NCBI RefSeq assembly: GCF_019970065.1
Contig: NZ_JAHXYH010000007.1
Location: 106,284-170,283, forward strand
Direction: 5' to 3'
Source of the DNA: Chryseobacterium sp. OSA05B
GTDB taxonomy: Bacteria > Bacteroidota > Bacteroidia > Flavobacteriales > Weeksellaceae
Length of the DNA stretch: 64,000 bases
Positions 45,750 through 54,222 of this stretch are shown here, in pieces. The notes beneath the pieces are model-generated. The model did no database searches. It was not told where the DNA came from and saw only the letters and a program-made list of their open reading frames with translations. Positions within the stretch are counted from its first letter, which is position 1, and every line of letters starts with the position of its first letter. Position numbers and translations under genes: made by a program.

Positions 45750-46484
45750 ATGCCTGAAGGTCCATCTATACTTTTAATGAAAGAAAACCTGCTGCCTTTT
45801 GTCGGAAACACAGTGACAGAAGCTTCGGGTAATGCCAAATTCGATAAAGAACCGCTTATTGGCCAAACACTTAAAGAGATCCGCACTTTCGGAAAGCAGA
45901 CCTACCTTGTTTTTGATACCATGGCGGTCCGGATTCATTTACTGATGTTTGGATCATACAGTGTGGATGAACAGACGAAACCGGATACCAGTCTCCGTCT
46001 CTCTCTTCATTTTAAAAAAGGCAGTCTCTATTTTTACACCTGCTCTGTAAAAGCGGTAGACCTGAAATATCTATCAACGATTGACTGGGAAGCTGATATT
46101 ATGAGCGATGCCTGGAATCCTGAAAAAGCAGAAAAAAAACTGAAATCCAAACCTGAGATGATGGTCTGTGATGCCCTGATGAATCAGGATATCTTTTCGG
46201 GTGTGGGAAATATCATTAAGAATGAAGTCCTGTTCAGAATAGGAGTTCAGCCTGAAAGTCTGGTGGGAAATCTTCCTCCCAAGAAACGAAAGGAGCTGAT
46301 TGCTGAAGCCAGAAATTACAGTTTTGACTTTCTTAAATGGAAACGGGAATTTACTTTAAAGCAACATTGGCTCGCCCATACAAAAATCATTTGCCCGATA
46401 TGCGGTCAGAAGCTCGTAAAAAAGCAGACCGGGCTCGGGAAAAGACGGAGTTTTTACTGTGAAAAAGATCAGAAGCTGTATTAA
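45750..46484 (+). CDS. Fpg/Nei-type DNA glycosylase
   Basis: 244 aa base-excision repair enzyme with AP lyase activity. I chose the ATG at 45750, which gives MPEGPS, the Pro2/Glu3 start that is catalytic in the family; the frame is open to 45657. The helix-two-turn-helix is VCDALMNQDIFSGVGNIIKNEVLF, with the Asn/Gly typical of the DNA contact. The C-terminal zinc finger reads CPICGQKL followed by FYCEKDQKLY, so the last ligand position is Asp instead of the usual Cys. More Nei-like than Fpg-like, as seen in the short middle region. Divergent from dgt. Confidence 0.88.
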   Translation: MPEGPSILLMKENLLPFVGNTVTEASGNAKFDKEPLIGQTLKEIRTFGKQTYLVFDTMAVRIHLLMFGSYSVDEQTKPDTSLRLSLHFKKGSLYFYTCSVKAVDLKYLSTIDWEADIMSDAWNPEKAEKKLKSKPEMMVCDALMNQDIFSGVGNIIKNEVLFRIGVQPESLVGNLPPKKRKELIAEARNYSFDFLKWKREFTLKQHWLAHTKIICPICGQKLVKKQTGLGKRRSFYCEKDQKLY

Positions 46485-46577
46485 ACTGCCTTTATCTCCG
46501 ATTCATTCAGAATCCTTATTTACAAAATCTATTTTGACCAGTGTTTTTTCCATTCACTGAAACGGCTGGAAACGTCC

Positions 46578-46585
46578 TATATTTG
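46578..46585 (+). promoter_or_regulatory. -7 box of the methyltransferase gene
   Basis: TATATTTG, an exact TAnnTTTG match, about 75 bases before the ATG at 46661. Confidence 0.5.
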
Positions 46586-46660
46586 GGGGAAATTCTATAC
46601 ATTCTGATTCATTGATCATCAATGAACAACAATAACCTCAAAAACTTAAATTCTTAAACA

Positions 46661-47287
46661 ATGACCGACAACACATGGCTAGACCGATGGAACGACAGGT
46701 ACAGCAGCGAAGAGTTCGCTTATGGCACAGAACCGAATACCTATTTAAAAGAACAGCTGGAAAAATTACAACCGGGTTCTATCCTTTTTCCCGCTGAAGG
46801 AGAAGGACGGAATGCTGTTTTTGCCGCTACAAAAGGATGGAAAGTCTCTGCTTTTGATATCAGCAGCGAAGGGAAAAATAAAGCGTTACAGCTTGCTGAA
46901 AATCATCAGGTAACCATTGATTATCAGGTAGGAGAACTTCAGACTTTGAATTTTAAAGAGGAACAGTTTGATGTGATTGCCCTTATCTACGCTCATTTTC
47001 CGGCAGATATCAAATCCTCTGTTCATAAAGCACTTGATCAATATCTTCGTAAAGGAGATCTGATTATTTTCGAAGCTTTCAGTAAAAGCCATCTGGATTA
47101 TGTTCTGAAAAACGAAAAAGTGGGTGGTCCGAAAGATATCGGATCTTTATTCTCCATTGAGGAACTCAAAGCTGATTTTCCCGATTATGATCATATTGAA
47201 CTGGAGGAAAAAGAAATTGAACTTAATGAAGGTTTATTTCACAACGGAACCGGTTCGGTGATCCGTTTTACAGGGAGAAAACGCTAA
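46661..47287 (+). CDS. Class I SAM-dependent methyltransferase
   Basis: 208 aa. The Rossmann motif I is degenerate (GSILFPAEGEGRNAVFAATKGWKVSAFDIS), but the acidic end FDIS and the motif IV region FDVIALIYAHFP are those of TehB-like/thiopurine-like methyltransferases. W-D-R-W-N-x-R-Y at the N-terminus (LDRWNDRYSSEEFAYGTEPN) is typical of the TehB-related group. The substrate is unknown; detoxification of tellurite or a thiol are possible. Convergent with the lytTR gene, only 2 bases apart. Confidence 0.85.
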   Translation: MTDNTWLDRWNDRYSSEEFAYGTEPNTYLKEQLEKLQPGSILFPAEGEGRNAVFAATKGWKVSAFDISSEGKNKALQLAENHQVTIDYQVGELQTLNFKEEQFDVIALIYAHFPADIKSSVHKALDQYLRKGDLIIFEAFSKSHLDYVLKNEKVGGPKDIGSLFSIEELKADFPDYDHIELEEKEIELNEGLFHNGTGSVIRFTGRKR

Positions 47288-47289
47288 GT

Positions 47290-48015
47290 TTACGCTTCAG
47301 GATTAAGGAACCCGCCAGCATATTTTGTAAAAAAGTCAGATCTGTATACTTCACCCAGAGGAATTTCCGATTCGTCTATATAGATATTATGATTGTCAAA
47401 TGAATCGATGAAATCCATATTGACCACATAGGATTTACTTACACGCAGAAACAGTTCCAATGGAATCTTCTGGTGAATGGTTTTAAGATTCATGGCTGTA
47501 ATAAGCTTCTGCTGGCGGGTATGAATAACAACATAGTCTTTTAAAGCTTCAATAAATTTTATATCTGAAATATTGACTTTATAAAATCTGCGGTCTGCCT
47601 TAATGAATAAAAATTCAGGAGTATTGGACTCTACGGTGTTTTTCACAGTATTTTTAGACAGCAATTCTGTATACTGAACCGCTTTTTTTATGGCTTTATC
47701 CAACCTTTGAGGATCAATAGGTTTCAGAAGATAATCTACCGCCTCCAGGTCATAGCTCTTTACTGCGTACTGTGAATATGCTGTTGTAAAAATAATCAGG
47801 CTCTGCTCAGGCAGCATTTCTGCGAATTCCATTCCGGTGACCATGGGCATTTCAATATCCAGGAAAATAAGATCTACGTCATTGTTTTTAAGGAAATCAA
47901 GAGCGGAAGGGGCATTGGAAAAATCTCCAAGAATCTCCGTCTGTGAGATTTCATTGATCAGCGAGCGCATTTCTGCTCTTGCCAGGGGTTCATCATCTAC
48001 AATTATACAATTCAT
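47290..48015 (-). CDS. LytTR-family response regulator
   Basis: 241 aa. The receiver domain has the acidic pair in IVDDEPLARAEM and the phosphoacceptor Asp in VDLIFLDIEMPMVTGME; switch Thr in IIFTTAYSQYAV and Lys in YLLKPIDPQRL. The C-terminal LytTR DNA-binding domain includes FIKADRRFYKVNISDIKFIEALKDYV, LFLRVSKSYVVNMDFIDSF and EIPLGEVYRSDF. Cytoplasmic. The ATG overlaps the stop of the kinase gene by 4 bases. Targets not visible here. Confidence 0.93.
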   Translation of the reverse strand: MNCIIVDDEPLARAEMRSLINEISQTEILGDFSNAPSALDFLKNNDVDLIFLDIEMPMVTGMEFAEMLPEQSLIIFTTAYSQYAVKSYDLEAVDYLLKPIDPQRLDKAIKKAVQYTELLSKNTVKNTVESNTPEFLFIKADRRFYKVNISDIKFIEALKDYVVIHTRQQKLITAMNLKTIHQKIPLELFLRVSKSYVVNMDFIDSFDNHNIYIDESEIPLGEVYRSDFFTKYAGGFLNPEA

Positions 48016-49085
48016 ACAGGCGTTTTTAAATTGACGGTATATTCTTTTTCTCCGGAAATAATATCCAGTTCAAATGCATTGCCGTACAGGAGTTCAAGTC
48101 TTCTTTTGATATTGGCCAGCCCCAGTCCGCCATAATTGGCATTGGGGACCGTCATACCCGGGTTCATGGAATTGGTGCAGGTAAAGTAAAGGGTTTTATT
48201 TTCTACCCGGATCTCTATTTTCACGTAAGATGCTTGACTGCTGATATCTACACTGTGCTTCACTGCATTTTCAACAAAGGTAGTGAACAAATTCGGGGGA
48301 ATAAAAGTACTTTTTACCGTTCTGTCACCCGTATCTGCGCTGATAGTGAATTGAAAATTATCCCGTCTTATTTTTTCAAGGTTCAGAAAATTAGACAGAA
48401 AATCTATTTCTGAAACAAGGAGTGTTTTCTCCTCTCCATTCTCGTACAGCTGATATCTTAAGAATTCGGAAAGCTTGACGATAACCACAGATGCTTTTTC
48501 CGGATCTGTTCTGGTAAGTGCTTTCACATTATTCAGCATATTAAACAGAAAATGCGGATTGATCTGATTCCGGAGTTCATTCAGCTCCATCTGTAGGGTA
48601 AGATTTTTAAGCTCTGTAATCCTCTTGGTATCACTGATCCATTTCTGCAGCAGTTTCACGGTAGTTGTGGTCAGAATAATAGGAACACACATCAGGATGC
48701 CTTCATAGATACTTCCTCTATCCCCTTCCTTTTTGATATTTTCCACTCTGAAGTCTTCAAAGAAAAATTTAAAACTATAGCCTATCATATTCAGTCCGGC
48801 AACTCCCATTATGATCAACAGGACCAGATACGTCACATATTTTGTTTTAAAGAAAAACCTAGGTACGAGAATATATATATTAATGTACACCATTCCAATC
48901 AGTACACAATAGACAAAGAATAGAACATAATACTGATAGATCCCGGAATACCAGTGCCAGAACCTAGCGCTGTACATCATCAGAAAAAAGAAAATAAGGA
49001 ACAGCACATGCCTGCGGAACCTGAACCGGTCTTCCACCAAAAAGTCCATGACAAGTGTTTCCTTAAATTTTGGCGTACCGTTCAT
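48012..49085 (-). CDS. LytS-like sensor histidine kinase
   Basis: 357 aa. Four membrane spans occupy residues 25-160 (RHVLFLIFFFLMMYSARFW, YQYYVLFFVYCVLIGMVYI, YVTYLVLLIIMGVAGLNMI, GILMCVPIILTTTTVKLL), followed by a short coiled coil. The kinase domain is of the His_kinase type (PF06580): LRNQINPHFLFNMLNNVKAL contains the phosphorylated His. The ATPase has the N-box PPNLFTTFVENAVKHS and the G-box NYGGLGLANIKRRLELLYG. Partner is the overlapping LytTR regulator. It has no recognisable sensor domain apart from the spans. Confidence 0.92.
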   Translation of the reverse strand: MNGTPKFKETLVMDFLVEDRFRFRRHVLFLIFFFLMMYSARFWHWYSGIYQYYVLFFVYCVLIGMVYINIYILVPRFFFKTKYVTYLVLLIIMGVAGLNMIGYSFKFFFEDFRVENIKKEGDRGSIYEGILMCVPIILTTTTVKLLQKWISDTKRITELKNLTLQMELNELRNQINPHFLFNMLNNVKALTRTDPEKASVVIVKLSEFLRYQLYENGEEKTLLVSEIDFLSNFLNLEKIRRDNFQFTISADTGDRTVKSTFIPPNLFTTFVENAVKHSVDISSQASYVKIEIRVENKTLYFTCTNSMNPGMTVPNANYGGLGLANIKRRLELLYGNAFELDIISGEKEYTVNLKTPV

Positions 49086-49277
49086 AATATTCTGTCTGTT
49101 TTAATACAAAACAAAAATAGAGAATAACGTAAAGAATATCCATAATATTATACCAACCCTGCTTTTTTTTATACGAATTTTAAAAGAGGTGGATTTCGTA
49201 TAAATTAGAACCCGTTTGGTATAAAAACAAATTTCCGCGGCTTAATTCTCTTTTCCTTTGTCCTGTTCAATTTTTTT

Positions 49278-49712
49278 ATGCTTATGGAATTAGCCGTTTT
49301 TCAGGACCTTACAGAAGAAATAACCTTAGAATGTTTTTATATGACAGAATCCCAGCAAGAGGAGAAAGTAATACAGCTGATCGATCTGCATCACTTTGTG
49401 GAATGCTACCATTCGGAGATCAGGATTTTAAGCTATATCCAACATCCTATTAATATTGTAGAAGAAAATGGGGTTAAAAAAGGAATTTTATTTTTTGACC
49501 TTAAATATTTAACACCCTTCGACTGGAATGCTTTTGAAGAGTTTAAAAGACGAAATCATATCAGGGAGCTCTGGTTTGTCTTTGTGGAAGAAGATCCTAT
49601 TTCTGATACCCTCCGCCATACCGATTTTATCATCGAAAACAGTTTAGAGATTTTTTACGATAAAATATTCGTGTTCAATTTCTTTCAATCTGTCATTCAA
49701 CCTTTAAAATAA
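49278..49712 (+). CDS. Hypothetical protein, 144 aa
   Basis: Not recognised. It is acidic, without signal peptide or membrane span, so presumably cytoplasmic. It shows alternating strands and helices (ITLECFYMTESQQEEKVIQLIDLHHFVECYH, KGILFFDLKYLTPFDWNAFEEFKRR, IRELWFVFVEEDPISDTLRH, KIFVFNFFQSVIQPLK). A second ATG at 49284 is an alternative start. It precedes a barrel protein gene by 4 bases, so both should be on one transcript; divergent to the LytS gene. No function is proposed. Confidence 0.6.
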   Translation: MLMELAVFQDLTEEITLECFYMTESQQEEKVIQLIDLHHFVECYHSEIRILSYIQHPINIVEENGVKKGILFFDLKYLTPFDWNAFEEFKRRNHIRELWFVFVEEDPISDTLRHTDFIIENSLEIFYDKIFVFNFFQSVIQPLK

Positions 49713-49716
49713 AACC

Positions 49717-50688
49717 ATGAAAACACTGAGAAGAGTTCTTCTTCCCCTTGCGATGTTCCCGTTAAAGAATATTGCCTATGCCCAAAAAAGAGACAGTATT
49801 CCGCTAAAAGTAAGGGCTTATTTTGCAGATAAATTTCCCCAGAACCGGGATCTGAATATTGAGTTTACACAAACAGCTCCTTTTCAGTTTTCTTCAAAGC
49901 TTGACGGAAAAGACCTGCCTGACAACAAGATGAAAAGTTTTCAGCAACTGAGTGCAGGGGTCAATATTTATCTGGTGAAAAAGAAAACCTGGCTCCTCAG
50001 TACCTCTTTAAATTACCGTTATACAGCCTTCAATACCGAAGAACCGATTATGCCGGAAACAGATCGAAAGAATGACTTTCATTACCATTCTGAAGGCGTT
50101 AATTTCAGCTACTTTTCAAAACTGTTCAATAAGGTAGCGATATATTCAGCTACTGCTTCTGTGGACGGAAGTGATCAGCATTTTGAAAGAATGAGAGGAA
50201 TGGTTACGGCTTCCGTAGTTTTAAAAGCTACTCCAAAAACAAAAATGCTCATCGGTATTGCCGGCTTTATTGATCCGAGTGCACAGATTCCTGTCCTTCC
50301 GATTTTTACCTATGAAAACAGGTTCAATAACGGCTGGATGCTTGATATTCTTCTTCCTAAAAAAATACTGGTAAGAAAAGATGTTTTCGCCAACGGAAGA
50401 ATTTCCCTGGGAACAGAGATGGATAATACTTCCTTTTATATGTATAAAAACGACAGGACGTATGAATTCCGGCAACTGGAAATCAATTCCGGAGCGATCT
50501 ATGAACACAATTTAGGCAGTAATTTTATAGGAACTTTAAAAACGGGAATCAGAGCGGTGCCGCGGGCGAGAGCTTTTGATAAGGAGGAATCTTTTAAAGA
50601 CTATATTTTTGAAGCGAGTTATAAACCCTCATTTTATTTCAATGTCGGAATATCTTATAATCCTTTTGGAAAGCCTCGAGCAAAATGA
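49717..50688 (+). CDS. Outer-membrane beta-barrel protein (DUF6268-like)
   Basis: 323 aa with a signal peptide (VLLPLAMFPLKNIAYAQ). The mature protein is a chain of amphipathic strands, such as LSAGVNIYLVKKKTWLLSTSLNYRYTAF, FSYFSKLFNKVAIYSATASVDG and GSNFIGTLKTGIRAVPRAR, with a last strand SFYFNVGISYNPFGKPRAK. The layout matches the DUF6268 type of barrel proteins of Bacteroidetes; assignment is by eye. The role is unknown. It follows the 144-aa protein by 4 bases. Confidence 0.65.
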   Translation: MKTLRRVLLPLAMFPLKNIAYAQKRDSIPLKVRAYFADKFPQNRDLNIEFTQTAPFQFSSKLDGKDLPDNKMKSFQQLSAGVNIYLVKKKTWLLSTSLNYRYTAFNTEEPIMPETDRKNDFHYHSEGVNFSYFSKLFNKVAIYSATASVDGSDQHFERMRGMVTASVVLKATPKTKMLIGIAGFIDPSAQIPVLPIFTYENRFNNGWMLDILLPKKILVRKDVFANGRISLGTEMDNTSFYMYKNDRTYEFRQLEINSGAIYEHNLGSNFIGTLKTGIRAVPRARAFDKEESFKDYIFEASYKPSFYFNVGISYNPFGKPRAK

Positions 50689-50761
50689 TTTCAAATTTCT
50701 GGAAACCTTTAAAGAGCTTTGGAAAAAACAAGATCATGATTTTTGAAGGTTTTAGGATAAT

Positions 50762-50836
50762 TTTTAGATTTTGGCTCAAGCCAATTGGTTTTGCTTTTTT
50801 GGAAGTAAGTGAGCTAAAGCCCACTCCTATTGAATT
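50762..50836. repeat. Dispersed GATTTTGGCT repeat, copy 1
   Basis: TTTTAGATTTTGGCTCAAGCC at the left and GAGCTAAAGCCCACTCCTATTGAAT at the right. The same pair of blocks recurs at 52265-52333. Confidence 0.55.
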
Positions 50837-50904
50837 TTAACAAGGTTCTTTTAATACTTTAAATAGTTAAATGGCTAAATTCTTAAATCTTTAAATCAAA
50901 CCCC

Positions 50905-51240
50905 TCAATGCGTTCCCATCTTTGAAAACACATTAATAACGATTACCCCAATTACAATCAATGCAATTCCTATAATGGCAGGCAGATCCGGAACCTGCTT
51001 GAAAGCAATGATCCCAATCATTGTGATAAAGACAATCCCAACTCCCGACCATATCGCATAGGTGATTCCTACAGGGATGTGGCGCAGCGTCATGCTTAGA
51101 AAGTAAAATGCAGCGGCATATCCTATCACAGTCACTACAGATGGCCAGAGTTTTGAAAATTCTTCAGATTTTTTCAGAAAAGTAGTCGCGATGATCTCAA
51201 ATATGATCGCTAAAGCAAGAAAGATATAACTGCGTCCCAT
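50905..51240 (-). CDS. Small multidrug resistance (EmrE-type) transporter
   Basis: 111 aa with four membrane spans. Span 1 carries the essential Glu15 in LALAIIFEIIATTFLKKSE; span 3 has the conserved WSGVGIVFITMIGIIAF stretch (AIWSG). Proteins of this family (EmrE/QacE/SugE) exchange cationic drugs, quaternary amines or guanidinium for protons as antiparallel dimers. The sequence is closer to EmrE/QacE than to the guanidinium exporters, by eye. Single gene. Confidence 0.88.
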   Translation of the reverse strand: MGRSYIFLALAIIFEIIATTFLKKSEEFSKLWPSVVTVIGYAAAFYFLSMTLRHIPVGITYAIWSGVGIVFITMIGIIAFKQVPDLPAIIGIALIVIGVIVINVFSKMGTH

Positions 51241-51896
51241 AAGGCTTGTTTTCTACAAAAATAAGGAAAAACGGTTTCTTTTCACAGGAAAATGACCGCT
51301 AAAATCTCCGAAAGCTTCAAATTCTCAGGTTCAAAACAGGTACCTGATTCTCTTTTATTCCCAATCCTTTCCTGAGCATTTCGACATGAAAATCAGGATG
51401 TTAAAAAGAGCCACATCAATACACCAACCGGTGATATTTTTTTTAAAAAAATTACTCTAAAGTATTTACGCGGTATAAAATAATCTGCTATAAAAAAGTC
51501 TGACAGTGAGCGTTTCAAACCTGTCAGTATTTCATATATATGTGACAAATGGTTACAGTTGATGTCACAAAATCTAACAGGTTTTAAAAATTTCATGCTA
51601 AAATGGAGTCACAAATAATAAGTTTTCTTAACATAATATTTGTCTCACTTCCCAAAATCTGACGTTTTAAAACAAAGCTAAATGTGAGTGTTATGCATCG
51701 CATTTCTTATTTTTTGTTTTATCAAGTCCAATATAGAAGTGTTCAAACCGTTGTCAACTTTTTATTTTTTTACAGATAAGACAATAAATATATTAATAAT
51801 TTCCTAAAAACATATTAATTTTTTGTAAACAAACATTCATCAGAAATTAAGTTTACAAACACTTAACACACTGATATACATCATGATTATTTGCTT
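51241..51896. other. Long AT-rich region without genes
   Basis: About 650 bases with no plausible gene. A 67-codon minus frame at 51393-51596 has no family features and is interrupted by AT-rich sequence. CTGACAG...CTGTCAG near 51508-51535 forms a short imperfect inverted repeat. Confidence 0.45.
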
Positions 51897-51912
51897 TGGC
51901 ACGTGATTTGAA
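51897..51912 (+). promoter_or_regulatory. Sigma-54-like promoter
   Basis: TGGCACGTGATTTGAA fits TGGCACRNNNNTTGCW except for the last C, with GG and GA in the right 12-base spacing. It would start transcripts near 51924, about 50 bases before the 27-aa gene. Confidence 0.5.
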
Positions 51913-51973
51913 AACTGTAATATTGCAATTAGAAAATTGATAAAATAAAGTCAAATAATTAAATAAAACAAAA

Positions 51974-52057
51974 ATGGTAACTTACATCGGTATCGCAACA
52001 TGTTTAGTAGTGTTCACTTCTTATTTCATGACAGTAAAAAGAGAACAAAGAAACTAA
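51974..52057 (+). CDS. Mini-protein of 27 aa with one membrane span
   Basis: ATG at 51974, stop at 52055-52057. Protein starts MVTYIGIATCLVVFTSYFMT and ends VKREQRN: one hydrophobic helix followed by a positively charged tail, so probably an inner-membrane peptide with the tail in the cytosol. The leader is A-rich, as for other genes here. Upstream is a sigma-54-like site, downstream a structured region with a terminator. It resembles small subunits of membrane complexes (KdpF/CydX-like) only in shape. Its reality needs proof by translation data. Confidence 0.55.
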   Translation: MVTYIGIATCLVVFTSYFMTVKREQRN

Positions 52058-52114
52058 GTTCTATTAAAAGAAATTTTATAGAGCATCTATATTAATTGTA
52101 TTGTTTATGTTTTT

Positions 52115-52159
52115 AATCTGAATACTCAGATTCTGCTCTTTTACTCATTGGAGTAAAAG
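52115..52159 (+). other. Two stem-loops in the 3' region of the mini-protein transcript
   Basis: Hairpin 1: AATCTGA-ATAC-TCAGATT (52115-52132). Hairpin 2: CTTTTACTC-ATTG-GAGTAAAAG (52138-52159). With the terminator at 52220 they form three structured elements within 130 bases. This could be a structured 3' UTR or a small RNA. Confidence 0.5.
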
Positions 52160-52219
52160 GGCCCAAAAACATAATCCCTTAACTGAATTTCATAGCAAAT
52201 TTTATATATCCAAATAGTC

Positions 52220-52242
52220 AAGCCGAACAAATTGTTCGGCTT
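52220..52242 (+). terminator. Terminator of the mini-protein transcript
   Basis: Arms AAGCCGAACAA / TTGTTCGGCTT with a 1-base centre (loop opens to AAATT), followed by TTCTTGTT. Confidence 0.8.
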
Positions 52243-52264
52243 TTCTTGTTGATATCGTCGTACA

Positions 52265-52333
52265 ATTTAGATTTTGGCTAGAGCCTGATGAAGGATAATC
52301 TTGTAAACAGGCTAAAGCCCGTTCCTATTGAAT
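52265..52333. repeat. Dispersed GATTTTGGCT repeat, copy 2
   Basis: ATTTAGATTTTGGCTAGAGCC and GGCTAAAGCCCGTTCCTATTGAAT flank about 30 dissimilar bases; same pair of blocks as at 50762. Confidence 0.55.
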
Positions 52334-52735
52334 ATGGGGCGGATTTATGATTTATATTTTTAAAACCAATCGAAAACTGCTTTCTTTTATATTTTTTCCT
52401 GTTCTTTTGTCTTGAAACAAAATGAACCAAAAGTTCAAGGCTGGAATCTTTCGCTAAAAATAAATGTTGTTCTCTAAAAATTCTAAACTTGCGGGCATTC
52501 CTTATAGGTTATTCGACTCGAAAATAGTTTCGCGCTTCTAACAGAAGATTTTTTTTAACGTTCACAATATTTATTTTTTTAACACTACAGCTTCCTAGGC
52601 CAGGATCAGCCTTAACATTCAATGAAAGTTTTGTTATTCAATTTTCTTTGGTTACTATTTTTATATGTTCCATTCTCTTCGCTGGTCTACCCGCTTATTG
52701 TATTTCAGGTCCCTGAAAGTCATTCTATAAAGCTT
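52334..52735. other. Intergenic region, no gene seen
   Basis: About 400 bases before the AAA ATPase promoter, without open frames of note. I see no repeat partner or strong hairpin inside it. Confidence 0.4.
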
Positions 52736-52743
52736 TATCTTTG
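52736..52743 (+). promoter_or_regulatory. -7 box of the AAA ATPase/YggS operon
   Basis: TATCTTTG, exact TAnnTTTG match, about 29 bases before the ATG at 52772. Confidence 0.6.
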
Positions 52744-52771
52744 TACAGATAAGAATTATTTTTAGTGTAGT

Positions 52772-53491
52772 ATGAATCTGTACAATCTCATCATTCAGGA
52801 TAAAGAGGAAGTAACCCTCAACGACGTATTTCTTGGTAACCATAACCGTGACCAACTGGTACAGCTTATTAAGGAGCATAACTATGTCAAAGAACTGCAG
52901 GAATACGGACTTCCTGTGAACAATAAGATTCTTCTGGAGGGAAATTCAGGTTGTGGGAAGACGATGACCGCTAAAGCTGTTGCCAATGCTTTAGGCAAGA
53001 GTATTCTGATATTAAATCTAAGCAATATCGTTTCTTCTCGGATTGGGGAAACTTCGCAGAATATTAAAATGATCTTTGATAAAGCAGCCAGAGAAAGATC
53101 TGTTCTCTTTCTGGACGAACTGGATCAGATCGGAAAAGCGCGTGGCAGTGACGACAAGGATGTAGGGGAAATGAGAAGACTTGTCAATACGCTGATTCAG
53201 CTGATTGATTATTATCCCGAAAATGCTTTACTGCTCTGTGCCACCAATCATGCGGAGATCATAGACACTGCCCTATTGAGACGTTTCCAACTGAAGATCA
53301 ATTATGAAATGCCTTCCGCTGAATTTCTGGACACCTTTTATGATGATCTCTTGTCTAAATTCCCAGAGGATCTGAGAAGTATAGACCGCAAATACAGCAT
53401 TTCTTTTGCCGAAGCGAAAGACCATGCATTGACAGCCGTAAAATCAGCCCTGATTAAAAAACTGGAATCCCAGGAAATCACACAGCCATGA
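52772..53491 (+). CDS. Small AAA-family ATPase
   Basis: 239 aa, a single AAA module. Walker A is LLEGNSGCGKTMTAKAVA, Walker B SVLFLDELDQIGKARG, sensor 1 ALLLCATNHAEIID and an arginine finger region LLRRFQLKINYEMP. The N-terminal 40 residues are short and charged (LVQLIKEHNYVKELQEYGLP), so no big substrate domain is visible. The protein is like the proteasome/FtsH-type AAA cores. It overlaps the YggS-type gene by 4 bases (ATGA), so the two are coupled in translation. The function is unknown. Confidence 0.83.
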   Translation: MNLYNLIIQDKEEVTLNDVFLGNHNRDQLVQLIKEHNYVKELQEYGLPVNNKILLEGNSGCGKTMTAKAVANALGKSILILNLSNIVSSRIGETSQNIKMIFDKAARERSVLFLDELDQIGKARGSDDKDVGEMRRLVNTLIQLIDYYPENALLLCATNHAEIIDTALLRRFQLKINYEMPSAEFLDTFYDDLLSKFPEDLRSIDRKYSISFAEAKDHALTAVKSALIKKLESQEITQP

Positions 53492-54222
53492 AAGAAGACA
53501 TCCTCCATAATCTTAAGATCATCAATGACCGAATAAGGAAATCCTGTGAAAAATCAGGCAGAGATCCAAAAGAAGTCAGATTGCTGCTGGCGACGAAAAC
53601 AGTTTCAGCAGCACATATTAAAACAGCTTTAGAAAACGGACAGACCTTAATTGCTGAAAATAAAGTGCAAGAGCTTAAAGAGAAATATGAAGAACTGAAA
53701 AGTACACCGCATGAAAATCACTTTATCGGACACTTGCAGACCAATAAAATTAAGGATATTTTAAAATATGAGGTGGTTTGTGTACAGTCTCTGGACCGTC
53801 TGGATCTTGCAGAAAAACTTCACCAAAAGCTTTCAGCAGAAGGAAAAACAATAGACGTTCTGATCCAGGTGAATACATCCGCTGAGGAAAGTAAATTTGG
53901 AGTACATCCTGATGAAGCTCTAGAACTGACCCGAAAGGTTTCTGAATTCAGCACATTGAAGATCAAAGGATTAATGACTATTGGTCTTTTCAGCGCGGAA
54001 ACAGAAAAAGTAAGGCCCTGCTTTAAAATCCTGAAAAAACTGCAACAGCAGATCATCAGCCAGAATATTCCTAATGTGGAAATGAAAGAGCTTTCCATGG
54101 GAATGAGCGGAGATCTGGAAACTGCGATTGAAGAAGGATCCACTATTGTTCGTGTAGGAACCGCGGTGTTTGGTGCGAGAGTGTATCCGGATTCTTATTA
54201 TTGGAACGAGGAAGGAGTTTGA
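53488..54222 (+). CDS. YggS-type pyridoxal-phosphate homeostasis protein
   Basis: 244 aa of the PLPBP family, a TIM-barrel protein related to alanine racemase that binds PLP and keeps vitamin B6 and amino-acid pools balanced, with no known catalysis. The PLP lysine lies in RLLLATKTVSAAHI. Family motifs: ENKVQELKEK, HFIGHLQTNKIKDIL, VLIQVNTSAEESKFGV, IKGLMTIG, ELSMGMSGDLETAIEEGSTIVRVGTAVFG. Complete length. Second gene of a two-gene operon with the AAA ATPase. Confidence 0.93.
   Translation: MKEDILHNLKIINDRIRKSCEKSGRDPKEVRLLLATKTVSAAHIKTALENGQTLIAENKVQELKEKYEELKSTPHENHFIGHLQTNKIKDILKYEVVCVQSLDRLDLAEKLHQKLSAEGKTIDVLIQVNTSAEESKFGVHPDEALELTRKVSEFSTLKIKGLMTIGLFSAETEKVRPCFKILKKLQQQIISQNIPNVEMKELSMGMSGDLETAIEEGSTIVRVGTAVFGARVYPDSYYWNEEGV

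Noticed and set aside
51393..51596. 67-codon minus-strand frame in the long gene-free region
   Set aside because: AT-rich sequence with a random look; no promoter or family features.
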